Shown here: piece after piece, positions 1 to 11,512 of the stretch | Layout of the letters: the number at the start of each line of letters is the position of its first letter | Position numbering within the stretch: position 1 is the first letter of the stretch | Assembly: GCA_031310005.1 (NCBI GenBank) | Contig: CM062383.1 | Span: forward strand, 3,224,001 to 3,288,000 | Direction of reading: 5' to 3' | From: Dactylellina haptotyla | Taxonomy: Eukaryota; Ascomycota; Orbiliomycetes; Orbiliales; Orbiliaceae | Length of the DNA: 64,000 bases | Made by a program: the position numbers and the translations under genes | Notes under the pieces: model-generated | Databases searched by the model: none | The model's input: only the letters and a program-made list of their open reading frames with translations | Told to the model about the DNA's origin: nothing

Positions 1-20
1 AAGAGCTAATTTGAACCTAG

Positions 21-1840
21 CATCGCCGAAAATACAAATAAGGAACAGATCCTGCACTTCCAAATCGAAATTGTCAGGAGCATCGCAGCCTTCCTTTCAA
101 CCCAGTCGCCTGAAGATCGAGAAGAAGCCCAGGATGTGCTGTCCGTCTTGGCCAACACCCTAAAATCGACACTCCGTGTTGAACCCCGACTGGCTCTCGA
201 TCCCTCGGCCAATGTGTTTGAGCTCATGTTCACCCTCGGTGAGAGCGGCGCGGGAAATGTCTACCTCTCTAATCAGATCCAGGAAATCGTCGAGGATACC
301 GCTGAAGCTCTTCCGGACGATTTCGTGAACCTGTGTAATCAGACTATTCCTCTGATTATAAAGGTTCTGGATAATGATACATACGAAGAAGAGAATTCCT
401 TTAGCAATGTAAGCTTCCAGTCAAGTTGTTTGCCCGGAGAGTACTGACTTTATTGTAGCTTTCGGTTGAACTGCTCTCTGTTATCCTCCGGAATGCGTCC
501 GGCCCTCTACCATCGGGGATGGTGGATACTTTGATGCCTCGACTTGTTCGGTGTTTGTTGACCTCGCATGAAACTGCTCTTCTGCAGGTAGGCTTGACCA
601 TTACCCCGATAGAGACGTCCATCCACTAATTGAAGAATAGTCGGGTGCTGAAGCACTGAAATGTATTGTCGAAAATGACATTCAACAATTATTAGGATGG
701 TAAGGGCACTTGTCACCGGACAGAAATGAGTATTGAGGCTAAAAGTGATACATAGGCATGACGGTAACGGCAAATCGGGATTGGAGTTGACTCTTGTAGT
801 CATCGATAGACTGCTCGGGCCCGACTTGCCAGATCAAGCTGCTCTCGAAATCGGAGGCCTCGCCGCGGAAGTCGTGGATAAAGTACGAATAAGTAGTCGT
901 AAACTCGGAAGTAGCTATTGCTAATTCTTTTAACTAGGCCTCCCAACAACTGGGCCCCCTTCTTCCCGTATTATTGAAGGGCGTTGCTGCAAGACTTGCG
1001 ACGGCTTCAGCGACAAACCTCATCCAAAGTCTTATCGTCGTCTTTGCACGACTTGTAATCAAGCAGCCAAACGACGTTGTCGACTTTTTAGCGAACAATC
1101 CTATCGGAGATCGCTCCGGCCTTCAAGTCGTGCTGTCGGCTTGGCTTGAAAATTCAAACGTCTTCAGCGGTTATTCTGAGATCAAGCAGAAGTGAGTATC
1201 TTAATATTGTGGTTCACGAACTCCTCTGTGCTAACAAAAGTTGTTTAGTGTTGCCGCTCTAGCCAACCTCTACGCTCTTAACGACCCTCGAGTTGCAGCT
1301 GTTCAAGTCCAGGGAGACCAAATGGCCGAACAGACTACTCGCATTATGACAAGAGCGCAAAGAAAACATAGTATGTCTGAGTACCCTTCCGTGTATGTGC
1401 ATACCAGTGTTGGTAATACGGATACTGATTAACACTTAGATCCCATTCGATACACATCAGTTTCGGCGCCGTTGAAAATCATCAAACTCTTGGTATTGGA
1501 GCTCGGGTCTGGATCAGCGTCGGCGTCTACCTGGAAAGTTGATATGGCGGGTAAAGGCGCTGTCGAAGAGCCCATCGCAGAGGAGGACGAAGAGTGGGAG
1601 GATGATGAGGATGTGTTGGATCTCGGCAGCCACGCCGTCAAGCAAGCTCTTCTGGGCTTGGGAGAAGACGGCACAGAAAGGTCCGCGTCTGCTATGCGCC
1701 GTGGTGGAGACGACGATACCCAAGCTTTCATTATCAATTTCTTCAGAGAATCTTCGAGCGCAAATCTCGGTGGATTTAACGAACTCTATGCCCAGTTGAG
1801 CGATGATGAGAAGCAGATTCTGTCCAGGTTTATAGGTTGA
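21..1840 (+). CDS. KAP114: Importin-beta family nuclear import receptor, Kap114/importin-9 type (5' end outside window)
   Basis: C-terminal part of a karyopherin-beta that carries cargo such as histones and TBP into the nucleus in a Ran-dependent way (family knowledge). Exons: 21-408, 459-587, 641-699, 756-882, 938-1191, 1249-1370 and 1440-1840; bases 1-20 are the end of an intron with a GCTAAT branch-like site and a CTAG acceptor. All junctions keep frame. The translation is HEAT-like helical repeats (for example ELLSVILRNASGPLPSGMV). The importin-9 signature lies near the end: TRAQRKHNPIRYTSVSAPLK followed by KIIKLLVLEL, then an acidic stretch (EEDEEWEDDEDVLDLG). It closes with LSDDEKQILSRFIG, which matches the importin-9 C-terminus. 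Kap114 was chosen over other karyopherins because of the acidic loop plus this tail. The gene is convergent with the phosphatase gene downstream. Confidence 0.85.
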
Positions 1841-2176
1841 GCGGGCATGGGGTTTCGCTTTATTTCATAACTGGTTGGGGATAAATAAGTGTTTGCGGAG
1901 GGTGAAATATTGGCGCGAGATTCTTTGCATAACATTGGAGCGTGTATCCTAGCCCAGCTTGATTGTACCAGCTGGGCTTGATCCCTTTGAGAATTTTTGT
2001 CCGCAATTTGGGAAGCGGGTGCCAGACAGACAATCTATGAATATAAAAGAAATGAAGCAAATTCCTACCAAAACAGAAAGTCTATAGATAATCTATTTCC
2101 GACCTATATAATATCTATCCAAATCTATCACCCACCTGTATTATTTTTTATCCAACGCTTAACGCCATCAAAAGCC
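1841..2176. other. Convergent intergenic region, KAP114 / PYP1-like
   Basis: Shared 3' flank of two convergent genes, 336 bp. It is AT-rich in its right half, as expected for 3' UTRs and polyadenylation signals. I see no gene or repeat in it. Confidence 0.6.
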
Positions 2177-3183
2177 TCAATGCGTGGTCTTCTCTGGATT
2201 CCCCGACACTTCCATAATCTCATCGATCGTCTTCTTCCCCTCTACTACTTCTTGCACATATCCATGGATATCCTTGAAATCCTCAAAGACGGTAAACGGC
2301 ACTCCCTCCTGCACACAATATGTAATCAAATCCTTCCCCTTCTTCGCAAACAACAGATCTGTCTCCCTTGCGGCGCTCAAATCGCTAACCCCATCCCCGC
2401 AGTAGAAAAACTTGGGTTTCTGCCCGCCCGGGTATTCTTTTTGTTGGGTATACGCTCTGATAGTTTTACTCTTGTCGTGACCGAACCCGCTCTCCGGATC
2501 ACGGAATTTAATCGTCCAGCTGCCGTCCTCACGGTACATCACGTCGTTGGCGTAGATTGTTATCTTATCCGCCTCTTCTTGGCCGAGGTAGTCGACTAGG
2601 AGGGCTCTGATGATGGGCATCATGCCGCTAGAGACGACGATGACGGGGATATTTTGGGATTTACACCAGGTGTAGAAGGTTTTGAAGCCCGGGTCCAGCG
2701 GGATGTTTTTGCGTAGGATTTCGATGCATTCTGGGAACGGGGTGCTGATTGAGTCAAGCATTTCGATGAATGCATCTCTGGAGGCGTACCGGGATTTAGT
2801 TAAATTGGGGGGTAAATTGTTGGGACTGGTGTTTAGTACCTGAAATGTAATCTTCCAGCAATCATCTCGACGTTCAGTTCTGCTCGTTTGGCGGCCCCGA
2901 AGCCTAGATTGTCGGTCTATTTCGAACATTTTGCAAGACGTTAGATTTTTATAACTTGAATGTGCGCGCGCGCTGCGAAATGTATATCCTAACCCGCATT
3001 TCTGGGTGCCGCCGGAGTTAATTTACCAGGTAGTCATTTGCTGTAGACCGGTATTAGCATTGCTTCGACCGGATATGGGCATCCGAGTTCTTTCCAATCG
3101 TATTACGTACAATCAAGCGAGGTGATGGTTCCGTCCCAGTCGCTGAACACAATGGCCGGGGGTACCGGCGTTGGGGAAGACAT
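2177..3183 (-). CDS. PYP1: HAD-family sugar/polyol phosphatase, Pyp1 (YNL010W) type
   Basis: Haloacid-dehalogenase phosphatase of the phosphoserine-phosphatase-like group. The yeast homologue YNL010W/Pyp1 dephosphorylates polyol and sugar phosphates (family knowledge). Exons on the minus strand: 3183-3111, 3040-3027, 2916-2840 and 2777-2177; 254 aa. HAD motif I is FSDWDGTIT (nucleophile D15, acid D17), motif II is VIVVSSGM, the motif III lysine is in FGHDKSKTI, and motif IV is YCGDGVSDLSAA. Exon 2 is only 14 nt, but it restores the family-conserved sequence LDSNDYLTDNLGFG between motif I and the rest, and both its junctions have AG/GT ends. The length matches the yeast protein. It is divergent from SEN54 across 457 bp. 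The substrate cannot be told from sequence. Confidence 0.88.
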
Positions 3184-3640
3184 CTTGAAGTTAATATATA
3201 CCGGCGAGAGAGGGGTAAATTGTCTCTTTACGAGGGGACGGTGGAAGTACAAAAGAATGAAAGTTCAGGAAGCACCGGAGTATTTAAATTTTCTAATTAC
3301 GCAGTGTCTTTCCTTGCGCCTCATGTGGTAACAATGTACATGTGGGACGTTGGAATTGAGCGCTCCGAGAGGTACTCCGAGTCGGGGCTCGTTCGACGTG
3401 CATGCGGACAAGATCAACTTGCAGCCAATGTCGCTTTGGGCTTGGCGTTTGTTGCATTTTTTGTGTCACTTTGCAACGACGGCCAACAAAAACAGAAACT
3501 CAACAAGGGTTCGGCTACATGACACATGCTCGACTCCACCGCAAATTAAATACGCACCGGACATAGCTCAGGATTGTAGCTTCTATAACGGAGTCTAGGA
3601 GATTGGAAAGGATATTAAACGGCCCTGTTAGATATCAACT
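3184..3640. promoter_or_regulatory. Divergent promoter region, PYP1-like / SEN54
   Basis: Both genes are transcribed away from this 457-bp interval, so it must hold both promoters and 5' UTRs. I see no clear TATA element or repeat. Confidence 0.5.
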
Positions 3641-4982
3641 ATGGAGACCGACGGGGTGTCCGGGGGCCTCGAGGATGTCGACATCGATCTCTCCGATGAG
3701 ACTCAAGATTTTCGATTTCTCGCCGCACTAACAAAGTATGCATGGATTCCTATAGTCCCACCACCCGATTGCTGCAAATTGCTGATCGATATACTAGGAA
3801 AGGCGGTAGCATCCCAAAACGAGGAGAAAAGGACTTCGAGCCCGACGGCACCAATTTACAGTCCAACTCCCTCGATGATAGCAGAAATGCAATGTTCGAA
3901 GCTCTCGCCGTGGAGCGCATGCATACGGGGTACTTACAACTTATCTCTGACTTTCACGAAAACCAATAAATAATCTAACTTTTGACACAAAATTTAGCAA
4001 AAACCGTGTAACAGCGACATGGCATCCATCCCGTGGTCTGGCAAAAGTCCACACCCAGCGTGGCGTGCTCTTCAAATCCATGGGCCGCGCTGACAAATTC
4101 GGCACCATGTGGCTCCTCCCCGAAGAGTTAATATACATGGTCGAACGCGGCAGCTTGGAATGCTTCTATGAGGATACACCGGGTGTTATCGACGAGTCTA
4201 TCGGGATTAACGTTCCAATGAGCGTACAGGCCGTCTACGCTGCCACACTTGAGTTCACAGGCGGACTGGAGCGTTATCAAGTCTACGCGAACCTGCGAAG
4301 GAGCGGATACGTCGTCTATCGCAACCCGGACGGGCAGTACGATGAATTATTCAAGACGGTGGGGTATGAATATAAACCCGTGGATAAGAGCAACCAAGGT
4401 TGGAGGGTGTGGGGCTTAGTGGGAATATTCGGATCACTATTCACACAGACATTTCAAAGCGGGTGGACAAGCGCGCGACAAGGCGATCCGTTTAGGCCGA
4501 TGATACCACCAGGAGCGTATAGGACTTACGCGGAGATGTATAGTCGGCTACTGGTGCCGCGACCACCGGCGCCAAAGCGTATAGAGGGAGAGAGAGATGC
4601 ACATTTCAACGTCACATTCCACGTTTGGAAACCGCGGCCGAATTTCAAAAAGTCAGCGCCTGGGCCACCAGATTTCCACGTCTGCGTCGTGTCGACGAGG
4701 GATACGAGGTTACCGTCACTGCTACAGATAGAAGGGCTGTTTGGGGGCATCCCTGAGACAGAAGATTCCGGGAAGCCGAAGAACATGTTCGTGGCACTTA
4801 AGGATGGTAGGAGGGGTGTGATTCTAGCGGTGGTCGACTACGGGGTTATCAGCTTTATGAAGTTTTCGGATTCGCGATTTGTGGATCATAGATTGGACGT
4901 CGATCCACCGCCAAAAGGAGCGAAGGGTAAAGCACCTGTTGGGAACTTCCAGGCAAAAGGCGGACAAGGCAAGAAGAGGTAA
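3641..4982 (+). CDS. SEN54: tRNA-splicing endonuclease subunit Sen54
   Basis: Non-catalytic subunit of the heterotetrameric endonuclease (Sen2/34/15/54) that removes introns from pre-tRNA. Exons 3641-3735, 3798-3929 and 3998-4982; 403 aa. The N-terminal Sen54 signature is present: IPKRGEKDFEPDGT, then DDSRNAMFEALAVERMHTG, then WHPSRGLAKVHTQRG...FKSMGRAD, then WLLPEELIYMVERGSLECFY, then PMSVQAVYAA. The C-terminus has the usual fungal YQVYANLRRSGYVVYR helix and a basic tail ending in KRR or similar lysine/arginine residues. Intron 1 is taken as 62 nt (acceptor ATACTAG at 3791-3797); an earlier in-frame TATAG would leave only a 20-nt intron and was refused. It ends 171 bp from the convergent elongin C gene. 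Confidence 0.88.
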
Positions 4983-5153
4983 TCATTTCATGTTTCTTGA
5001 ATACATGTATCATATACAAACGGCGTTTCACGGCAGTGTCTAGTTCATTTTTTTGAAAGGTGGGGGCAACCTTGGAATCTATTTGCTTGTTGTAGGATAT
5101 ATAGACTTAAAAGTTTCTATCTACGTCAGAAATCTACTGTGTACCCAATCCTC

Positions 5154-5661
5154 CTATGTTTCCAAAAAGTCGGCGATCGTCATTAACTCGAGCGCCATCT
5201 CCGGGCGGATGTTGAATTCTGGTATCTGGCCTTTGCTGCCGTGATATTTTTCTCTGTAGCAGAAGTATTCGCATACTTTCTCCAGAGTGACGGCGCTATA
5301 ATTTCGAACTTGATTGTAAGTAGGGAGTCTAGAGAGACCAAGCCTAGGGAACTGACTTCATTTCTTCAAACTTCACACAGTTCTCCTTAGCTTCAATATA
5401 GCCGCCTGTAATACAGAGTAAGCATCGTACAGGAGTACACCAGGCCCAGTGATTATTAGGAGAATTGACTTACTATTCTTGTTGAACATGTTGCGAATCG
5501 TCTTTGACGCGAACGCTATCTTCTTTGATATCACAAACTAACACCGGGGCGTGTTACCATGCATGCCAAACGGAGGGCGTCGCTTAAGAATTCGAACTAA
5601 CCTGAAAACCATCATTGCTGATAAGCGTGAGCGAGCCCTGGGTGTCTATCTCGTCCGACAT
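5154..5661 (-). CDS. ELC1: Elongin C (Skp1/BTB-fold ubiquitin ligase adaptor)
   Basis: Small BTB/POZ-fold protein that links cullin to substrate receptors and, in yeast, helps remove stalled RNA polymerase II (family knowledge). Exons on the minus strand: 5661-5602, 5537-5474, 5405-5357 and 5295-5154; 104 aa. It starts MSDEIDTQGSLTLISNDGFQ, followed by FVISKKIAFASKTIRNMF, then GYIEAKENCVKFEEM and the diagnostic NAVTLEKVCEYFCYREKY. It ends EFNIRPEMALELMTIADFLE and one more Thr; elongin C ends in a similar EF-x-I-x-PE-x-ALELL-x-A-x-FL motif. The last acceptor was set at TTATAG because it alone keeps frame (EEM-N-AVTLEK). Three introns in a 315-nt coding sequence is dense. Confidence 0.9.
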
Positions 5662-6026
5662 TGTTTTGATATCGCGTATAGTTGCAATGATGAAGCTTCC
5701 AGGATATCAACATGGGAAGCTTAGCTATGACTGTAGACCAAGCTAAAGTTTGTCGTGTCAGAAATTACCAATAATGGTAATTTTCGACTACAAACATTCA
5801 AAACGCTTAAACAGCCTACAACAAGCTCAACACAAAATGAATATTTATACTTTCACAGCATAACTCCAAATCGGTGATATGAGTTAATAGGGATTGATAG
5901 TTCAGGAAAGAAGACAGATAAACTTTAGCATCCGACGAAGTGATTAACTGTGATTTCTATTAAACATGTTCCACCCATGGATTCCACGAGATGTATGGTA
6001 CCTAAGCTGAGAGACAAATAAAAACA
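5662..6026. promoter_or_regulatory. Divergent promoter region, elongin C / orphan gene
   Basis: A 365-bp AT-rich interval between two divergently transcribed genes. No specific motif is claimed. Confidence 0.45.
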
Positions 6027-7035
6027 ATGGACCCTCTCCAACTCGCCGACTCTATCTTCTCCTCAACAGAAGCTATAACCCAACTATTGAATACAAACTT
6101 CGACGGTGACGACTACCTCTCCATACCTAACGTAGACCCCCGACAAGCTGAGAGGGTTCGGGAGACAATAATCCACAACCCGGCGTTCCAAGTCGCAAAC
6201 GCACGGTTCACATACGACTCCGAATTCCAGCAGATAAGAGTCACAAAGCCCAACGTTCTCGTCAATACCGCAGCGGGATGGCTACAAGCGCAAGAACAAT
6301 ACTGGAAGACGCGCGGCATGCTACCCGCCGTCTACGAGAATGATATCACCTCTATGACCGGAATCGGTTTGTGCCTACTTTACTTCGAATTCCACCTTAT
6401 CTGAATACTTCATCTACTAAATAGTTGTGGTTTCTGAAATTTAAAAATTCTACAAATAATAAAGCTGATTATGATTAAACGATACTGTTTAGAATTCCGC
6501 GGCTTCACCGCCCCGCACGATGAAACGATGAAAACCCCAAACATCTGCATGATGCCATGGACTTCTCTCTTCCCTTCCATCGTCGTAGAAACAGGCTACA
6601 CCCAACCGGCAACCGACCTAGAACGCGATAAAGATATCTGGAAAACCTCAACGAACGGAGAGACAAAAGTCGTCATCATCACAAAGTTCTCAAAGACCCC
6701 ACGGAATACCGTTAGCTGCGTTCTAGGAATCCATCGGGTGAATGGCGCTGGCGGGCTGGGCGCTTGTTCGAAATATGTATGATGCCCTCTTCAATTCGAT
6801 TATCGTTTCGGGAAAAAAACCAAAGAAAACCAGGGCTGATATAACAAGGAAATAGACGATATTCCCGACACCGCCATCAAAAGCGGAGCAGGTATACCAT
6901 ATATCCCTCGGCGAGCTCTACGGCGGCCAATGTCCTCCCGGTGTGGATGCCGATACCGAGCTACCCCTCAACATTACAGAGTTACGAAATATATGTCGCC
7001 AAGCGCTATTAAGTCTAAATCTTGTCCCGGATTAA
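6027..7035 (+). CDS. Uncharacterised fungal protein with a PD-(D/E)XK-like sequence pattern
   Basis: I do not recognise a named family. Exons 6027-6366, 6493-6776 and 6856-7035 join in frame to 267 aa. Supporting this as a real gene, three separate exons stay open through two GT/AG introns and give a smooth protein ending at a stop (LLSLNLVPD). There is no signal peptide or membrane segment. The middle exon carries MPWTSLFPSIVVETGYTQP, then an acidic helix (DLERDKDIWKTS), then ETKVVIITKFSKT. The order hydrophobic strand-E-x-G-Y..., helix with WK, then hydrophobic strand-K resembles the core of PD-(D/E)XK or Uma2-like nuclease folds seen in some fungal hypothetical proteins. That resemblance is my inference and is weak. 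It is divergent from elongin C and convergent with ULP1. Confidence 0.65.
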
Positions 7036-7530
7036 TCGAAAATTCTCATTCTAAAATAAAAATTACACCCTTAGTTATTAGGTTTTTTTTGTGATAATGA
7101 TACATAAAGAAACAATCGATTCTCGGCTCAAAATTCTCGTTCTAGCCGCTAACGAACAATCAAAGAAAAAAAACATTACATATATTTATTTCCCTTCGAA
7201 GCCTGTGGAATATGCTGGCTAGAAATACTAAAAAGAAAGCGCCCAGGCGTAAGTACCCAAGAAAAAGAGAGGGCACGCTAGTTAAATGTTCTGTACAAAA
7301 TAAAATCCTTCAAATACGCCGTCATTTCGCCGGAGAAAAAAGCCAACGACAAAAAAAGAGAATCGCCAGAATGCACCTTTCCGGAATCCATGCATCGAGA
7401 AGAACCCCCTCAGAGGGTGTGAAGAAAAAGAAAAGAAAGAAAGAAAGAAAAATATTAAGAAAAACAGCAATATCGTACCCTCAACATCTGTCACTGGTAA
7501 TATTATATAATTATATGCCACACCCGTTCT
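7036..7530. other. Convergent intergenic region with purine tract
   Basis: Shared 3' flank of the orphan gene and ULP1, 495 bp. It is AT-rich with several T and A runs, and a long A/G-only tract (GAAGAAAAAGAAAAGAAAGA and onward) lies at 7421-7451. I see no gene. Confidence 0.55.
7421..7451 (+). repeat. Purine (GAAA)n tract
   Basis: Low-complexity A/G run of about 31 nt made mostly of GAAA units, in the 3' flank between two convergent genes. Confidence 0.7.
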
Positions 7531-9910
7531 TCAAGTAGCCGCCAAATCCCCCTTAAAAAGCTCCACCTGCATCATCCTCCGAATCTTCGGAATATCCTTC
7601 TGCGTAAACGAAATAATGCCACCCCGACAGATAACTTCAGCCGTCTTACACAAAAACACCCCACAATCAACACCGTTCCCCTGCTGTGGGGTTTCGTCTC
7701 CCAAGTAATGATCTTCCCACTCCGAGTCGATATACTTCGGCCCGACTTCATTCTTCATCCACCCCCGTAATAAAGAAATCGGATCCCAATTCCCCGCCAA
7801 GGAATCGTAGTATTCGAAACGCTTCCGCGCAACGTTGATAAATGCGAGCGTCCAGTGGTAGTTTCGGTGTATCGGGATGATAACGCCTTTGAGTGAGAGT
7901 ATCTTCTCTCCGTGTGCGCCGGCGCGCTTAGCCCAGCGCGCGACACGACTGTATCCGTGGTCCTTGAGAGATGTGACAAATATCGAGTTCATGGTGATCA
8001 TGGTCGGCTTGCCGTCCACGTTTTCCCGTTCTTTGATGAGGTAGATGTATGCATTGATGACTTCGTCGTTGAGCCATTGCGAGCCGCTGAGGGTTCTCAG
8101 GTTGCGCGGGGTGATAGGGCAGCCGCCGACCCTTCTTGCTTCGAAGTCTGCGTGTTTGGTGGTCAAGAATGCGTGGAGCTCGTTGAGCGAATCTTCGCCA
8201 ATGTCGCGTAGTATTTCCTGCTTTGGTTTCTAGGGTAGTAGGTGTCAGTATACCGGGGAAGACTTTTGCTAGGCCATAACTGGAGATATTAGACATACTG
8301 CTCGCAGTTCGCGGATTTGTGCATCCCTTAACCTCTGCCGCTCCTGTACTTGAGCATAATTCTCAAATCCCTCGACTTGGTTCTCTTGTAGTTGTTTGAT
8401 TAAAAGGGCAAGGCCCTCTGGATCATAAGTCTTGGAATCCGGATCCTATATCGAAACATTAACTCTCAACTCCGTAATCGTAGCTCGAACGTGATCATTT
8501 GAAATAGATATTCAAAGAAACAGAGTTCGAGCACAAATTTACAAGGGTGAAACCTACGAGCTGATCCTGCCACGGCTTCCTTTGCCTCCTTCGACTCCGT
8601 TCGAGTTCGTCTTGCAGACGATCCACCCGCGAGGGAGTCGAGACTTTCTTCTTGTCAAATATGCTGGCACGGAACGACGATGCTACAGAAATACCATTAG
8701 CTCACCAAACCAATTACAATAGCGAATGCAAATTAAGAAGCAGAAACTCACCAAACGAACTGGTCGAAGCGCGCAAGTTATTCTGAGTGCCAAAGGGTAC
8801 CTGCGACGGCGGGCTGTACTGGCTCATCCCCGGGAAGTAACTGTGCGTCGAGTCCCTGCGCGGGGTCGATGTGGTCCTCCTCTGTCGCACCGAGCTGCGC
8901 ATCGACCCGGGCGTCGAAGATCGCTTGTTCACCCTACTCTCGTCTCTTGACAGCGCGGATATCCGAAACAACGAGCTCTCATTAGATGTCGACCCCTGCT
9001 TTCTCCTTGCCAGCGAGCGCTGCAACTGCGACGACCCGCTCTGGGCGACAGCGGGCTTGATGAAGCCGCCCGAAACCGGGGTTACCGATCTCTCCTTCCA
9101 TTTGTTCTCTGCGTACTCGATTATCGATTCGCGTCGTAGGGCGTCATTCGACCGGTCTGTCGGGTTCGTAGAGGGGGAAGGGCGTTCGGAGGAGGATGAG
9201 GGTACGGCGCTGGTGTGGTTGCTGTGGTCGCTGCTGGGAGGTTGTTCACGGGGTAAGGGGATGGTCCGCGGGCTGATCGGGGAGAGCACGCTGTCGAATG
9301 CGTGCGGAAGGCCAAGTGAGGGTTTTGGTTGGGCGAACGTGGGTGGTTTCTCGTCCTCGTCGCGGTCGTCGGATGGGGTAGGTCGCCTCCGCTTCCTAGA
9401 GTTTCCTTCGAAGGTCGATGTGTACCCTATCTCCTTGCGTTCTTCGACTAGGTCTTCGCCACGGTTGTCTCGTGTATCGTCCTGCCGTGGTTGTTCTTCA
9501 TTTTGGCTGGAGCTCGAAAACCCTGGATTTCGTGAGAAAAAATACAAGGGAACAATGCATTAAATAAGCCGTGGGCTAATAAACAAAATTTGGCGACAGA
9601 AAAAAAAGGTACTTCTGGGTTGGTTGTGTCACACCAAAAAAGAGAGAGAGCAGAAGCGAGGAACACCTCGAATTCTGGAGTTCGACTTACAGGATGTGAG
9701 AAGACCAAGGGTACCAAAGGCTCGCTCTAACAGCGACATCTTGGGATCCCCCTTGTCCTCCTTCGTCTCCGGTGGAGGAGTGGGAAGAGCGAGGACCTCC
9801 TTCTTAGGGGGTGGAGGAGGGGTGAGGTCGGGCGATGATGATGAAGATGAGGCACTCCGGCGGCCATGCGCGACGCTCAACGAATCGTTCGATGAGGAGG
9901 AAGCGGACAT
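7531..9910 (-). CDS. ULP1: SUMO-specific cysteine protease Ulp1 (C48 family)
   Basis: Cleaves the SUMO precursor and removes SUMO from conjugates, usually at the nuclear envelope (family knowledge). Exons on the minus strand: 9910-9691, 9522-8752, 8682-8558, 8445-8299 and 8229-7531; 653 aa. The first about 420 residues are low-complexity Ser/Pro/Arg-rich sequence plus a charged helical part, as usual for Ulp1 N-termini. The catalytic domain (about 440-650) begins PITPRNLRTLSGSQWLNDEV. Catalytic residues are visible: His546 in NYHWTL, Asp563 in EYYDSL, Gln604 in PQQGNG and Cys610 in DCGVFLC. The start is the only in-frame ATG after an upstream stop, and it gives MSASSSSNDSLSVAHG; an extra upstream exon cannot be excluded. 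The exon 1-2 junction lies in non-conserved sequence and is the least certain. Confidence 0.9.
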
Positions 9911-11512
9911 GAAAGCTGAAGGACAGCGGGGAGACGCCACCACAGGGGGGGCGCGCGCGGCCTCGTTCTCTGCGCGGTATCTATTCTCGGCTTGCTGGCT
10001 CCGATCGAGGGGAGGTGTCGTGTAGTTGGAGGCGATGCGACAGGACTATCACAGGCGGGCCATGGGATTTCGGCTCTTTTCTTGGGCGCGACGTCAGGGA
10101 ACCGGCGGTGGGTGCGAGCGAGGGGTTCGGTAACGGCAAGTGGCCAATTGCGAGGAGGTTCCAGAGGCCCGTGGATGCGCAAGACGTTCGTCCGGGAAGG
10201 ATGCCAGCGGGCGGGGGCGCGGGTCGGTTCGTGAAGCTGCGGCGGCGGGGGGGACGAGGTTGATGAGGTTGAGTGAGGTTGAGGTGAAGTTGCTGAGGCG
10301 CCGGTTGGGTTGGATTGGAGATGATGTTTTGAAAGCGGCGAGCTGCTTTGGGCTGTGTTGCAATTTGGGCGCGCAACGCAGAAAAACACCAGACAGGTCT
10401 CACATCTGCGACATTGCCACTTGCTCGATTGGTACTTACTATTATTATTATACTGTGATGAGGATGATGATAGTAATTGGATAAGGCGTGGTTGAACAAG
10501 TAAATAGACAGATATATAACTAAATAAATAAGCATTTTGTCTACCGGTTATACCCCTTGGAAACGTGCAAACATTCAGCTGATCAGACAAGGAGGACTTC
10601 ATTACATCGTCGGAGGGACAAGGACAACAGAGCTTCGGGATACGTGGCAGGGAGGACGCGCGGAGACGTGCGAGAGAATATTGATACATACAAGCGTCGG
10701 TGATAGAGTATATGGCTATATCCGTGAATCCACAAAATCCCAGTGCTTCCACCTCCAGACTTTTGGTTTCCAACCCAATAGACTCCTACCCAAAAGTGAC
10801 CTATAATAGGAGAAGACGACATAGGAAATGGACACAAGGAGATGAAGAAGAAGAAAGAGATCAGTGGATAGTAGATCCGTGGCTGAGTATATATGCAGGA
10901 AAAAGAAAAGCTTCGACTATGTATATAGGAACAAGGAGAAAACATGTCGCTGTGTTACAGGAAACAGTATAAAGAGGTCGCTACCACAAGAAGTGAACAA
11001 GAAACATACACATACCCAGAAGCATTTCGAATACCCAGCAATTCCCAACAAAGACTCGACCAGATAGGAGAAAGGAAAGGAAATATTCGGGGGACAGGAT
11101 ATGACAGGGTGATGGTGATGGTGAAGATGAAGAAGATGAAGAAAAATGTTTGCGTGGTATCATTATATGGTTTTGGCTGGGCTCAGAAGGATAAGAAACA
11201 AGCCCAAGCCAAAAGTATGGCTCGTAGGGACATGAGGTAGATGACTTTAGAGCTGTAAAAGAGAAATATAAAAAAGGAACCAAGATATAAATGGGTGCGT
11301 GACAAGCACTATATGGAACATAGTTTTTCCAACGCCAGGCGCAAAACAAGTAAAACGGATGCCAGTTCCAATATACAAAAATATAGTTAGCACGGGGAGG
11401 ACGATGGATAAGGTCCCAGCTGGAGAAATTGCGAAAGATATATGTCGTTCATGTCGGCGTGGAAGGATGAGTGCTGAGGGTAAGATTAAAACAAGGATGG
11501 AAAGAAACCGGC
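9911..11512. promoter_or_regulatory. ULP1 upstream region and LDB19-like 3' flank
   Basis: A 1.6-kb interval between two minus-strand genes. The part next to 9910 is GC-rich and must contain the ULP1 promoter; the part near 11,500 is the 3' flank of the arrestin gene. A GATGGT/GAAGAT low-complexity run lies at about 11,110-11,143. The long minus-strand open frame here (10,773 to 9,877) begins at a TTG codon and has no conserved motif, so I do not call it a gene. Confidence 0.5.

Noticed and set aside
3561-3580. TAGCTCAGG resembling a tRNA A-box (also at about 32,065)
   Set aside because: No B-box or foldable cloverleaf follows at either site.
3736-3755. 20-nt intron in SEN54 (acceptor TATAG)
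   Set aside because: In frame, but far below the minimum intron size seen here. The 62-nt alternative also keeps frame and gives a more family-like sequence.
8871-9563. 230-codon plus-strand frame antisense to ULP1 exon 2
   Set aside because: Shadow of the low-complexity Ser/Pro/Arg-rich ULP1 coding sequence.
9877-10773. 298-codon minus-strand open frame upstream of ULP1
   Set aside because: It starts at TTG, overlaps the ULP1 first exon in another frame, has low-complexity Ser/Pro/His composition and no motif. It is better explained as GC-rich leader and promoter DNA.
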